From positions 3,162,001 through 3,226,000 of the forward strand of contig NZ_SNXU01000001.1 in NCBI RefSeq assembly GCF_004362515.1: a stretch of 64,000 nucleotides of DNA. The letters run 5' to 3'. The stretch is from Actinokineospora alba (GTDB lineage: Bacteria > Actinomycetota > Actinomycetes > Mycobacteriales > Pseudonocardiaceae). A program made the position numbers and the translations under genes. The notes under the pieces were generated by a model. The model was not told the origin of the DNA, did no database searches, and worked only from the letters and a program-made list of their open reading frames with translations. This document shows, in pieces, positions 42,772-51,770 of the stretch. Position 1 is the stretch's first letter, and each line of letters opens with the position of its first letter.

Positions 42772-43380
42772 ATGGCGCGGCCAAGACGGTGGGCGGTGAT
42801 CGTGCGGGTGTCGGTCGAGTCGCAGACGATGCAAGATCGGATTCTTGACGCCGCCGAGCAGATCGCCAACGCCGTGGGCATTCGCAAACTGCGCGTGGAC
42901 CAGGTGGCGACCGACGCCGGGGTCAGCAGACAGAGCGTGTACAACGCCTTCGGCGACAAGGCAGGTTTGGCGCAGGCCTTGTGTGTCAGGTCGTTCGCCC
43001 GAGTGCTCGACGGCTGCGAACCCGTGGTCGTCGCGTGCGGCTCCGATCCCACCGACGCCTTGGCTGAAGCGGTGCGGCACGTGTTGCTCGACGCGATGCG
43101 ACGCCCCCTGCTGCGGTTGGCATTGCGAGGGGATGAGGAGCGTTCCGTGGTTCCCCTGTTGGCTGTCCAAGCCGGACCGCTGGTGGTGTACGTCCGCGAG
43201 CGCATTCACGGACTGGTGGCGGCTCTCTGGCCGCGTCTCGGCGGCGACCGCGTCGAGTTGGTCGCCGAACTGGTGACCCGGTTGATGCTGATCAATCTGA
43301 TCTGCCCGACCGAGAGCCCGGATGACGCAGTTCGGACCATGGCGGGCATCGTGCGGACGGTCATGGCGGCGCCGGACTGA
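42772..43380 (+). CDS. TetR-family transcriptional regulator
   Basis: A regulator of up to 202 residues (ATG 42772; GTG near 42799 or ATG 42829 are other starts). HTH: QDRILDAAEQIANAVGIRKLR, VDQVATDAGVSRQSVYNAFGDK. The C-terminal ligand domain is helical and unlike any I can name. It is convergent with the third cutinase gene, 26 bases apart, and could regulate local ester-degradation genes; that is only positional. Confidence 0.88.
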   Translation: MARPRRWAVIVRVSVESQTMQDRILDAAEQIANAVGIRKLRVDQVATDAGVSRQSVYNAFGDKAGLAQALCVRSFARVLDGCEPVVVACGSDPTDALAEAVRHVLLDAMRRPLLRLALRGDEERSVVPLLAVQAGPLVVYVRERIHGLVAALWPRLGGDRVELVAELVTRLMLINLICPTESPDDAVRTMAGIVRTVMAAPD

Positions 43381-43406
43381 CACATCGCCGGGGTTTCTGG
43401 TCCGCG

Positions 43407-44291
43407 TCAGGCGTGTGGGCAGGAAGCCCGGTACTCGGTCAGGTAGGCGCCCGTGGGCGGTGGGCAGAGGAACTGGTCGTAGCGGGTGTCGCCGTCGATG
43501 AAGCGTTTCAGCCAGGCGACGGTGAATTTTCCGATGATCGGGTGGTCCTCGAAGAGGAATGACCCGGAGTGGTTCGCGCCTTCCAGTTCGGCGTAGGCGC
43601 GTTCGCGGGCGTAGGTCATGCTGCTGTAGAACCTCTCGGAGTGCTCCTCGACGGGAGCGACTCCGTCGGCGCTGCCACCGATGATCATGGTCGGAGTCTT
43701 GATGCCCGACCAGTTCTTGATTGTGTGATACGGCGCGAGCGGGACCGCGGCCTTGAGAGCGGGCCGGTTCCAGACGGCGTAGAGGGAGCCACCGCCGCCC
43801 ATCGAGTGCCCGACGACGCCCATGCGGCTGGTGTCCAGTCGTTGCCGGATGGCGAGGGGGGCGTTGTTGGCCAGGTAGTCCAGTGCCGCCAGTAGTTGCT
43901 GCCCGCGCTCGGTGGGGTTGTCGTAGAGGCTGTTCGTGGTGATCGTGATGGTGACGAAGCCGTGTGCGGCCAGCCGCGTGCCCAGCCAGGCGATGTGCGG
44001 CTCGGTGGAGGTGTATCCCGGGGAGATGGCCACACCGCCGAAGGTTCCCTGGCTGGTGTCGTTCGGGTAGTAGATCGTGCCCTTGCCGAACTTGGCGGAG
44101 GCCGCGTCGCTGACGGCGAAGGTGGAGTGGGAGAAGGGACCGTTCGCGGCGAGGACGCTCTGCTCGCTGGGGGCGGGTCCGCGGCGGTGCTCGATGGCTG
44201 CCCCCGCTGGGGAGGCGACTGTCGCGGCGGCGCCGAACAGCAGAAGGGCCGCGGGGATGGCGGCCAGTTTTCGGATGAGGCTCATTCTCAT
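43407..44291 (-). CDS. Secreted cutinase / PET-hydrolase-type polyesterase
   Basis: A 294-residue secreted enzyme (ATG 44291, or 44285). Signal peptide about 1-32. It aligns along its length with Thermobifida-type cutinases: RRGPAPSEQSVLAANG, GKGTIYYPNDTSQGTFG, oxyanion Tyr93 in SPGYTSTE, Ser163 in GHSMGGGGSL, Asp209 in GGSADGVAP, His241 in EGANHSGSF, KRFIDGDTRYDQFLCPPP, and the Cys276-Cys291 pair. The Trp that stacks on aromatic polyesters in known PET hydrolases is Tyr188 here (APYHT). Divergent from the lipase-Liv-carboxylesterase operon across 320 bases. Confidence 0.93.
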   Translation of the reverse strand: MRMSLIRKLAAIPAALLLFGAAATVASPAGAAIEHRRGPAPSEQSVLAANGPFSHSTFAVSDAASAKFGKGTIYYPNDTSQGTFGGVAISPGYTSTEPHIAWLGTRLAAHGFVTITITTNSLYDNPTERGQQLLAALDYLANNAPLAIRQRLDTSRMGVVGHSMGGGGSLYAVWNRPALKAAVPLAPYHTIKNWSGIKTPTMIIGGSADGVAPVEEHSERFYSSMTYARERAYAELEGANHSGSFLFEDHPIIGKFTVAWLKRFIDGDTRYDQFLCPPPTGAYLTEYRASCPHA

Positions 44292-44611
44292 GGGCTGGGG
44301 AACCTCCAGGGGATGGAGACTTTCGCCTTTGCGGACCACCGCAAACGGAACGCCGCAATGGCATCGACACGCGGGTGTGATGGCGCATCACCGTAGAGAA
44401 CATGTCGCCCGGCGCGTTGTCCCCTGATGACAACGTTCCGGTCGACCGTTATCCCCAGCGTTCTAGTTCGGCGCCCGTGCTCTGCCTACGGTTTGCGGTC
44501 TGGAACGAGCCGGAAATGTGGGGACAACGTGTATGGCACAGCGCTTTGTGGCGGTCATCGGCCAGGGAACGGCGTCGACCCGTCACCTCGTCGGTGTCGA
44601 ACCGCTGGGGG

Positions 44612-45502
44612 ATGGCTGACATGTTCACCTTCACCGGTGCCGACGGACTGCGGCTGCACGTCCATGAGTGGCACCCCACCGGCGAGTCCCGCGGCATCGT
44701 CCACCTCGCGCACGGCATGGGGGAGCACGCGGGCCTCTACGACGACCTCGCCGTGGGGCTGAGCAGGCGCGGCTTCGTCGTCTACGCGGGCGACCTGCGC
44801 GGACATGGTCTGTCCATAAAGGACCAACCAGGCAGGCTCGGCGTGGATGGCTGGAACCTGCTTGTCGGAGAGCTGATCGCGCTGACCGAGCTGCAGCGCG
44901 CCCGCCATCCCGGCAAGCCCCTGGTCCTGGTGGGCCACAGCATGGGCTCCTACGCCGTGCAGCAGGTCATGCTGGACCACGCCGACCTGCTCGACGGCGC
45001 GGTGCTGGCCGGGACGACGGCCCTGGACGGCCTGATCGACCGGCTCGCCGGCCTGCCCGAGCGGATCACCTTCTACAACACGCGTTTCCAGCCGGTCCGC
45101 ACGCCTTTCGACTGGCTCAGCCGGGATGAGGCGTTCGTCGACGCGTTCATGGCCGACCCGTTGTGCGCGTTTCCCCTCGACGACGACGGCATGCGCGACA
45201 TGTACGCCGCGGCGCCCCGACTGGCCGACCCCGCGACCGTGACCTCGCGGCTTCCCCTCTACGTGATGGTCGGCGACCGCGATCCGCTCAATGACGGCCT
45301 GGTGCTCTCCGACCTGCTCGTCCAGCGGTACCGGGCGGCGGGCTTGGCCGACATCACGTACCGGACGTATCCGGGCGCCCGGCACCACCTGTTCCACGAG
45401 ACCGACAGCGACGAGATCACAGCCGACCTGGTCGCCTGGATCACGCGCGTGACCGAGTCAAGGAGACCGACCATGAGGTCACGTCAGGAGGCGGCATGCT
45501 AG
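44612..45502 (+). CDS. Alpha/beta-hydrolase, monoacylglycerol-lipase-like
   Basis: A 296-residue cytoplasmic hydrolase without signal peptide; ATG 44612. Serine-aminopeptidase/MGL signature: HLAHGMGEHAGLYDDLA, DLRGHGLS, Ser in VGHSMGSYAVQQ, Asp in VGDRDPLNDG, His in YPGARHHLFHE. Likely splits short or medium-chain monoesters inside the cell. It opens the operon: its last codons overlap the LivG start by 7 bases. Confidence 0.92.
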   Translation: MADMFTFTGADGLRLHVHEWHPTGESRGIVHLAHGMGEHAGLYDDLAVGLSRRGFVVYAGDLRGHGLSIKDQPGRLGVDGWNLLVGELIALTELQRARHPGKPLVLVGHSMGSYAVQQVMLDHADLLDGAVLAGTTALDGLIDRLAGLPERITFYNTRFQPVRTPFDWLSRDEAFVDAFMADPLCAFPLDDDGMRDMYAAAPRLADPATVTSRLPLYVMVGDRDPLNDGLVLSDLLVQRYRAAGLADITYRTYPGARHHLFHETDSDEITADLVAWITRVTESRRPTMRSRQEAAC

Positions 45503-46254
45503 AGGTATCCGGCCTCACCGTGCGGTTCGGCGGCATCACCGCGCTCGACCACGTCGGGTTCACCGTGGACGCGGGCCAGTTGGTCGGGCTCATCGGCCCG
45601 AACGGCGCGGGCAAGACCACGCTGTTCAACTGCCTGACCCGGCGGTACCAGGCCGACGAGGGCTCCATTCGGTGCGGCGACACCGATCTGCTGTCGGTCG
45701 CGCCGCACGCCATCGTGGAACTGGGCATCGCCCGCACGTTCCAGAACCTCGGCCTGTTCCCACAGCTGTCCGTCCGCGACAACGTGCTCGTCGGCGCGCA
45801 CAGCCACGCCCGTGCCGGTTTCCTGTCGGCCGCGCTTCGCCTGCCGTCCGTGCGCCGCGAGGAAGCGCGGCTCGGGACGGAGGCCGACGATCTGCTGGAC
45901 CGCCTCGGGCTCACCGCGGTCGCCGAGCACCCGGCGACCGGCCTGCCATTCGGGACGCTCAAGCGCATCGAGTTGGCCCGGGCACTGGCCGCACGGCCCA
46001 AGTTGCTGCTGTTGGACGAGCCGTGCAACGGGCTCAGCCACGGCGAGGTGGACGAGTTCGAGGCGCTGCTGCGCGAGATCCGGGCCGAACGGGACCTGAC
46101 GGTCATCGTGGTGGAGCACCACATGGGCTTCGTCATGGGGATCTGCGACCGGGTCATCTGTCTGGAATTCGGCCGCAAGATCGCCGACGGGACGCCCGCC
46201 GAGGTGCAGAACGACCAGGCTGTCCGCGACGCCTACCTGGGGACGGCGGCATGA
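45496..46254 (+). CDS. livG: Branched-chain-amino-acid-type ABC transporter ATP-binding protein (LivG)
   Basis: A 252-residue ABC ATPase: Walker A GPNGAGKTT, Q-loop RTFQNLGLF, signature region LPFGTLKRIELARAL, Walker B LLLLDEPCNGL, and the His switch in VVEHHMGFVMG. The LPFGTLKR signature and C-terminal DAYLG are typical of LivG. One of two ATPases of the importer; overlaps LivF by ATGA. Confidence 0.95.
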   Translation: MLEVSGLTVRFGGITALDHVGFTVDAGQLVGLIGPNGAGKTTLFNCLTRRYQADEGSIRCGDTDLLSVAPHAIVELGIARTFQNLGLFPQLSVRDNVLVGAHSHARAGFLSAALRLPSVRREEARLGTEADDLLDRLGLTAVAEHPATGLPFGTLKRIELARALAARPKLLLLDEPCNGLSHGEVDEFEALLREIRAERDLTVIVVEHHMGFVMGICDRVICLEFGRKIADGTPAEVQNDQAVRDAYLGTAA

Positions 46255-46973
46255 CGACCCTACTCACCGTTGAAGACCTGCACGCGGACTATGGCGTGGG
46301 CAAAGTGCTGCACGGCATCGGGTTCAGTGTCGCGGAGGGCGAGATCTGCGCGATCCTCGGGCCGAATGGCGCGGGCAAGACCACCCTGCTGCGCGCGTTG
46401 TGCGGGACGATCCGCACCGGCGGCACGCTCCGCCTGGGTGACGTCGCGCTGCCGCGCCGCAACCCGGAATCCGTTGCCCGGCTTGGTGTCGCGCACGTTC
46501 CCGAGGGTCGCGGCACGTTCGCGCCGCTGACCGTCGAGGAGAACCTGCGGCTGGGCGCCTACACCCGCCGCGAGCGTGCCGGTGTGCCGCGTGACATCGA
46601 ACGGGTCTACGAGTACTTCCCGGTACTGAAGCAGCGACGCGGTCAGGCCGCGGGCAGCCTCAGCGGCGGCGAGCAGCAGATGCTCGCCATCGGCCGGGCG
46701 CTCATGTCCCGGCCCCGGCTCCTCCTGCTCGACGAGCCGTCCCTCGGCCTGGCTCCGATGATCACCCGCGAGCTGTTCGAGATCGTCCGGACCGTCAACG
46801 AGGAGGAACGGATGACCGTGATCCTGGTCGAACAGAACGCCCATCTCACCTTGGAGTTCGCCCACCGGGCGCACGTCATCGAGACCGGCCGCATCGTGCT
46901 GTCCGGCACGGCGGAGGAGATCCGCTCCGACGAGCAAGTGGTCGCGGCCTACCTCGGAATCGAGGTGGTGTGA
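46251..46973 (+). CDS. livF: Branched-chain-amino-acid-type ABC transporter ATP-binding protein (LivF)
   Basis: A 240-residue ABC ATPase; ATG 46251 overlaps the LivG stop (ATGA). Walker A GPNGAGKTT, signature LSGGEQQMLAIGRAL, Walker B LLLLDEPSLGLAP, H-loop VEQNAHLTLE. The pattern ...AAYLGIEVV at the end is typical of LivF. Confidence 0.95.
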   Translation: MTTLLTVEDLHADYGVGKVLHGIGFSVAEGEICAILGPNGAGKTTLLRALCGTIRTGGTLRLGDVALPRRNPESVARLGVAHVPEGRGTFAPLTVEENLRLGAYTRRERAGVPRDIERVYEYFPVLKQRRGQAAGSLSGGEQQMLAIGRALMSRPRLLLLDEPSLGLAPMITRELFEIVRTVNEEERMTVILVEQNAHLTLEFAHRAHVIETGRIVLSGTAEEIRSDEQVVAAYLGIEVV

Positions 46974-47857
46974 CCATGGCCGACTTCGTGCAGCAGCTGG
47001 TCGAAGGGCTCGGCGCGGGCGCGATCTACGCCAGCCTGGCACTGGCGCTCGTGCTGATCTACCAGTTCACCGGCATCGTGAACTTCGCCCAGGGCGAGCT
47101 GGCCATGTTCTCCACGTTCATCGCCTGGTCGCTGGTGAACGCGGGCCTGCCGTTCTGGGCGGCGCTCGGGCTCACCCTGGCGATCTCGTTCGCGGGCGGG
47201 ATGCTCATCGAGCGGGTCGTGATCAGGCCGGTCGAGGGCGCGCCGGAGCTGACGCTGGTGATCGTCACCCTTGGGTTGCTCATCCTGGTGAACGCGGCGG
47301 CGGGCTGGATCTGGTCGTTCCTCATCAAGGACTTCCCGAGCCCCTTCTCCGGCGGCGTGTTCAAGGCGGGCGGGGTCACCCTCAGCTACTCGACGCTGGG
47401 CGTGCTCGGTGTGGTGGCGGTCGTCATGGGCCTGCTCTACGTCCTCTTCCGATACACGAAGATCGGGCTGGGAATGCGCGCGGTGGCGAGCAACCCGGCA
47501 TCGGCCCGGCTGCTCGGGATCCGGGTGAGCCGGATGCTCGCGCTCGGCTGGGGCCTGGCCGCGCTGGTCGGCGCGGTGTCCGGGGTGCTGGTCGCGCCGC
47601 TGCTCTTCCTCGAGCCCAACATGATGGGCGGTGTCCTGATCTACGCCTTCGCCGCCGCGACCCTGGGCGGGTTCGACAGCCCGGCCGGGGCGGTGGTCGG
47701 CGGGCTGGTCGTCGGCGTGGCCGAGACCCTCGCCGGGGCCTACCTCGGGGTCGTCGGCTCCGACCTGAAGATCGGAGTTCCCTTGGCCGTGATCATCGGC
47801 GTGCTCCTGGTGCGCCCGCAGGGACTCTTCGGCCGGGCGGCGGTGGAACGGGTATGA
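46970..47857 (+). CDS. livH: Branched-chain-amino-acid-type ABC permease (LivH)
   Basis: A 295-residue permease with about eight membrane segments; GTG 46970 overlaps the LivF stop, with ATG 46976 as alternative. LivH markers: GAIYASLALALVLIYQFTGIVNFAQGELAM near the N terminus (residues ~15-45), and GMRAVASNPASARLLGI, the EAA-like loop that meets the ATPase. Start of the next gene overlaps by ATGA. Confidence 0.95.
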   Translation: MTMADFVQQLVEGLGAGAIYASLALALVLIYQFTGIVNFAQGELAMFSTFIAWSLVNAGLPFWAALGLTLAISFAGGMLIERVVIRPVEGAPELTLVIVTLGLLILVNAAAGWIWSFLIKDFPSPFSGGVFKAGGVTLSYSTLGVLGVVAVVMGLLYVLFRYTKIGLGMRAVASNPASARLLGIRVSRMLALGWGLAALVGAVSGVLVAPLLFLEPNMMGGVLIYAFAAATLGGFDSPAGAVVGGLVVGVAETLAGAYLGVVGSDLKIGVPLAVIIGVLLVRPQGLFGRAAVERV

Positions 47858-48894
47858 CCGAGCGAATCCTCGACGTGGTCCCGCCGCGAGCCGAACCGGC
47901 GAGCCCACCGGCGACCCCCGCACCACCGGTCCGGTATCCCCGTGTCCGTCTCCGGTGGGCAATCACCGCCCTGCTCGTCGTGGTGGCCTGCGTCGCCCCG
48001 TTCCAGCTCGCGCCGTTCCGCGTGTTCCAGCTGACGATGGTGCTGGTCTACGCGCTGGCACTGCTCGGGCTGAATCTGCTGGTCGGGCACGCCGGGCAGA
48101 TCTCGTTGGGGCACGGCGCCTTCTTCGCGATCGGCGCGTACACCTCGGCGGTCATGCTCGAACACTGGGACGCCCCGTACCTGCTGACCCTGCCCGCCGC
48201 CATGCTGGTGACGTTCGGCGTCGGGTTCGGACTCGGTGTCCCGGCGCTGCGACTTCGCGGCCTGTACCTTGCCCTGGTCACCATGACGATCGCGATCTTC
48301 CTGGTGCCGCTGCTCAAGCGGTTCGAGTCGGTCACGGGCGGCTCGATGGGCCTGACCCTGTCCCGGCCGCGACCGCCCGCGTGGACCGGGCTGGCCGAGG
48401 ACCAGTGGCTGTACTTTCTCGCCCTGGCCGTCACGGCGGCCTGCGGCGTCGCGGTGTGGTGCCTGCTCCGGTCGCGGGTCGGTCGGGCGCTGCATGCCTT
48501 GCGGGACAACGAGACCGCCGCCGAGGTCATGGGTGTGCGGCTCTCCCGGTACAAGACGCTCGCCTTCGCGTGGAGCGCGATGCTCGCGGGCGCCGCGGGC
48601 GCGGTGAACACCTGGGTGATCGCCTTCGTCTCACCCGACTCGTTCACCGCCACTCTGTCGATCATGCTGCTCGCCGGGATCGTCGTCGGTGGACTCGGCT
48701 CCACCTTCGGGCCGCTGCTCGGCGGCGCGTTCGTCCTGTTCGTCCCGACCCTCGCGCAGGGGGTCAACCAGGCGGCCCCCGGTGTCGTCTTCGGCGTGCT
48801 GCTCATCCTGATCATGTACGTCGCCCCCACCGGTCTCGCGGGCCTGGCGGGCCGCGCCGGTCGCTTTGCCATCCAACTCCGACGGAAGAAGTGA
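47854..48894 (+). CDS. livM: Branched-chain-amino-acid-type ABC permease (LivM)
   Basis: A 346-residue permease. LivM markers: LALLGLNLLVGHAGQISLGH, AFFAIGAYTSA, LRGLYLALVTMTIAIFLVPL, ALRDNETAAEVMGVRLSRYK (EAA-like loop). About 30 extra residues at the N terminus are Pro/Ala-rich. Overlaps LivH by ATGA. Confidence 0.95.
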   Translation: MTERILDVVPPRAEPASPPATPAPPVRYPRVRLRWAITALLVVVACVAPFQLAPFRVFQLTMVLVYALALLGLNLLVGHAGQISLGHGAFFAIGAYTSAVMLEHWDAPYLLTLPAAMLVTFGVGFGLGVPALRLRGLYLALVTMTIAIFLVPLLKRFESVTGGSMGLTLSRPRPPAWTGLAEDQWLYFLALAVTAACGVAVWCLLRSRVGRALHALRDNETAAEVMGVRLSRYKTLAFAWSAMLAGAAGAVNTWVIAFVSPDSFTATLSIMLLAGIVVGGLGSTFGPLLGGAFVLFVPTLAQGVNQAAPGVVFGVLLILIMYVAPTGLAGLAGRAGRFAIQLRRKK

Positions 48895-48900
48895 TGTCCC

Positions 48901-50163
48901 ATGCGCAACAACACGATTCGACTGGTCGGGATCACCGCGGCCGCCCTGCTCGCGGCCACCGCGTGCGGCGGGCGCGAGGACTCGGCGGGCACCACGGCCC
49001 AGGGTGACTGCGGCGGCCAGCAGACGACCGGCATCACCGATACCAGCATCAAGCTGGGGGGCATCTACCCGCTGTCGGGACCGGCGTCGGCCTACGGCGA
49101 GATCCCCAAGGCCGTCAAGGCGTACTTCGACTACGTCAACGCCGAGAAGGGCGGCATCAACGGCCGCAAGATCGAGTACGTCGTCCGGGACGACGGCTAC
49201 CAGCCGCCGAAATCGGTGGAGGAGGCCCGCAGACTGACCGAGCAGGAGAACGTCTTCGCCCTGTTCCAGACCCTCGGCACGGCCACGTCGTCGGCGGTGA
49301 TGGAGTACGCGAACCAGCGCAAGATCCCGCAGGTGTTCGTCGCCAGCGGCGCGACCAAATGGGGAGCCGACCCGGCGAAGTACCCGTGGACGATCGGCTG
49401 GCAGCCCAGCTACCAGGCGGAAGGGCGGGTCTACGGCCAATACCTCATCAAGGAGAAGCCCAGCGCGAAGGTCGCGGTCCTCTACCAGAACGACGACTTC
49501 GGCAAGGATCTGCGCGACGGCTTCGCCAAGGGCATCGAAGGCAGCGGTGTCAAGATCGTCGCCGAGCAGAGCTATGAGGTGACCGACCCGAGCGTCGACC
49601 CGCAGCTGCGCAACCTCGCGGGATCCGGCGCCGATGTCCTGCTGAACATCACCACCCCGAAGTTCGCCTCGCAGGCGCTCGCCGCCGACGCCAAGAACAC
49701 CGAGTGGAACCCGCTGCACATCGTCAACAACGTGTCGTCCTCGATGACCGTGCTCAAGCCCGTCGGCTTCGACAAGGTGCAGAACATCGTCTCCTCTGCG
49801 TTCCTCAAGGACCCGTCGGACCCGCAGTGGGCCGCCGACCCGGAGATGAAGCTCTATGAGGAGAAGCTGAAGAAGTACGCCCCCGGCCTCGACACCAAGA
49901 CCGCCTTCTACAGCCTCGGCTGGGCCTCGGCCAGCGGGATCGAGCAGGCCATCGCCAGGATGAAGTGCCCGACCCGTGAGGGGCTCATGGAGGCGGCCCG
50001 CAGCCTCACCGACGTCCGCTCGGAACTGCTGCTGCCGGGCATCACGATGAGCACCACCCCACAGGACGGCTACCCGATCGAGACCCTGCAACTCGTGCGG
50101 TTCCAGGGCGAGCGCTGGACGTTGTTCGGTGAGGCGATCGACACCCGGAAGGAATCCCGATGA
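48901..50163 (+). CDS. Liv-type ABC transporter substrate-binding lipoprotein
   Basis: A 420-residue lipoprotein; lipobox LAATAC with acceptor Cys22. The type I periplasmic-binding fold (Peripla_BP_6) is clear: TSIKLGGIYPLSGPASAYGE, AYFDYVNAEKGGINGRKIEY, RRLTEQENVFALFQTLGTAT. Members of this group bind amino acids, amides, urea, or aromatic and short-chain carboxylates. The esterase partners suggest a carboxylic acid or ester fragment, by context only. Confidence 0.93.
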   Translation: MRNNTIRLVGITAAALLAATACGGREDSAGTTAQGDCGGQQTTGITDTSIKLGGIYPLSGPASAYGEIPKAVKAYFDYVNAEKGGINGRKIEYVVRDDGYQPPKSVEEARRLTEQENVFALFQTLGTATSSAVMEYANQRKIPQVFVASGATKWGADPAKYPWTIGWQPSYQAEGRVYGQYLIKEKPSAKVAVLYQNDDFGKDLRDGFAKGIEGSGVKIVAEQSYEVTDPSVDPQLRNLAGSGADVLLNITTPKFASQALAADAKNTEWNPLHIVNNVSSSMTVLKPVGFDKVQNIVSSAFLKDPSDPQWAADPEMKLYEEKLKKYAPGLDTKTAFYSLGWASASGIEQAIARMKCPTREGLMEAARSLTDVRSELLLPGITMSTTPQDGYPIETLQLVRFQGERWTLFGEAIDTRKESR

Positions 50164-51698
50164 GGCGCGCACGTCTGAACGCGGTGCTCGCGGCCGCCGT
50201 GGTGGCCGTGGGTCTGGCCGGTGTCCAACCCGCCGTCGCGGCGGGGCCCGCGGGTCCGGTCGTCGCCACCGAGGCGGGTCCGCTGCGCGGCGCCGCGGCG
50301 GCGACGACCGACCAGTACCTCGGCGTCCCCTTCGCCGCGCCACCGGTCGGGGAGCTGCGCTGGCAGCCGCCGCGGCCGGTGGCCCGGTGGACCGGCGTGC
50401 GCGAGGCGACCCAGCTCTCGGCTCGCTGCGTCCAGAAGACGACAGCGGTCACCTCGGAGGACTGCCTGTACCTCAACGTCCACACCCCGAAGGGCGCCGC
50501 GCGCGGCGGGCGTTTCCCGGTGATGGTCTGGTTCCACGGCGGCTCCCTGGTGTCCGGGATGGGCGGCAGCTACGACCCGACCGCGATGGTCGAACGCGGG
50601 ACGGTCGTCGTCACCGTCAACTACCGCCTCGGCGCCCTGGGCTTCCTGGCCCACCCCGCGCTGGCCGCCGCGGACGGCTCGGCGGGCAACTACGGCCTGA
50701 TGGACCAGCAGGCCGCGCTGCGCTGGGTCCAGCGCAACATCGGCCAGTTCGGCGGCCGGGCCGACGAGGTCACCATCTTCGGCGAGTCGGCCGGTGGGCT
50801 CAGCGTCCTGGCGCACCTGGCCGCGCCCGGCTCGGCGGGGCTGTTCGCCGGGGCGATCAGCCAGAGCGGCGCGTTCAACCTGAAGCTCCAGTCGCTGGCC
50901 GACGCCAAGACCGAGGGCAGTGCGCTCGGTGCCGCCGCGGGCTGCCCCGACCAGACCGCCCAGTGCCTGCGGTCGCTGCCCGCCTCGGCCCTGGTGGCGA
51001 AGCAGAAGACGATCGTGTTCCTGCAGACCGACGGCGCCGTCCTGCCCAGGTCGTTGGATGAGGCGTTCCGCAGTGGGAGGTTCAACCAGGTCCCGGTGGT
51101 CAACGGAACCACGCACGACGAGTCGACCTGGTTCGTGGCGGCCTGGTATGAGCTCGTGGGACGGCAGGTGACCGCGGAGAACTTCGTGGCGGGTATCCAG
51201 GTGATGACGGGCGTCTCGGCGGAGACCGCGGGCCAGGCGGCGCAGCGGTATCCGCTTGCCGACTACCCGAGTCCCGCGGCCGCGTTGTCGGCGGTGGCGA
51301 CGGACGCGAGCTTCGCCTGTCCCGCCCTCAAACTGGACGGGTGGCTGTCGCCGCACGTGCCGACGTATGCCTACGAGTTCGACGATCGAAACGCGCCTCA
51401 GATATTCCTGCCCAAGGTGTCCTTCGCTTACGGGGCCTACCATGCGTCGGAGCTGCAGTACCTTTTCAAGCTCACCAACGCGGTGTTCCCCACGGCGTTG
51501 TCGGCCGAGCAAGAGGCGCTGGCGATGATGATGCGTCGGCACTGGACGGACTTCGCGAAATCCGGTAGGCCCGCAGCCGAGTGGCCCACGTTCTCCGCGG
51601 CGGACCAACGCATGATCACCTACGTTCCCTCCGCGACGAGTGTCCGCGGCGGGTTCTCCGCCGACCACCGGTGCGACTTCTGGAACGGGCTGGGATAG
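50160..51698 (+). CDS. Secreted type-B carboxylesterase
   Basis: A 512-residue secreted enzyme; ATG 50160 overlaps the binding-protein stop (ATGA). Signal peptide 1-28. COesterase signatures: YLGVPFAAPPVGELRW, SEDCLYLNVHTP, oxyanion HGGSL at about 126-130, nucleophile Ser210 in IFGESAGG, acid in THDESTWF (about 322) and His in YGAYHASEL (about 425). The family includes enzymes active on PET oligomers (Thermobifida TfCa), but that activity cannot be read from sequence. Last gene of the seven-gene unit; a terminator follows. Confidence 0.95.
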   Translation: MRRARLNAVLAAAVVAVGLAGVQPAVAAGPAGPVVATEAGPLRGAAAATTDQYLGVPFAAPPVGELRWQPPRPVARWTGVREATQLSARCVQKTTAVTSEDCLYLNVHTPKGAARGGRFPVMVWFHGGSLVSGMGGSYDPTAMVERGTVVVTVNYRLGALGFLAHPALAAADGSAGNYGLMDQQAALRWVQRNIGQFGGRADEVTIFGESAGGLSVLAHLAAPGSAGLFAGAISQSGAFNLKLQSLADAKTEGSALGAAAGCPDQTAQCLRSLPASALVAKQKTIVFLQTDGAVLPRSLDEAFRSGRFNQVPVVNGTTHDESTWFVAAWYELVGRQVTAENFVAGIQVMTGVSAETAGQAAQRYPLADYPSPAAALSAVATDASFACPALKLDGWLSPHVPTYAYEFDDRNAPQIFLPKVSFAYGAYHASELQYLFKLTNAVFPTALSAEQEALAMMMRRHWTDFAKSGRPAAEWPTFSAADQRMITYVPSATSVRGGFSADHRCDFWNGLG

Positions 51699-51712
51699 AT
51701 GGTCAGGTGTCC

Positions 51713-51749
51713 GTTCGGGTGGTCGCCGGATCAAGGCGACCACCCGAAC
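51713..51749 (+). terminator. Hairpin terminator after the carboxylesterase operon
   Basis: A perfect 15-bp inverted repeat (GTTCGGGTGGTCGCC, loop GGATCAA) starts 15 bases after the stop at 51698. Confidence 0.8.
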
Positions 51750-51770
51750 AGGGAATCGCGTTCTGCGGGG

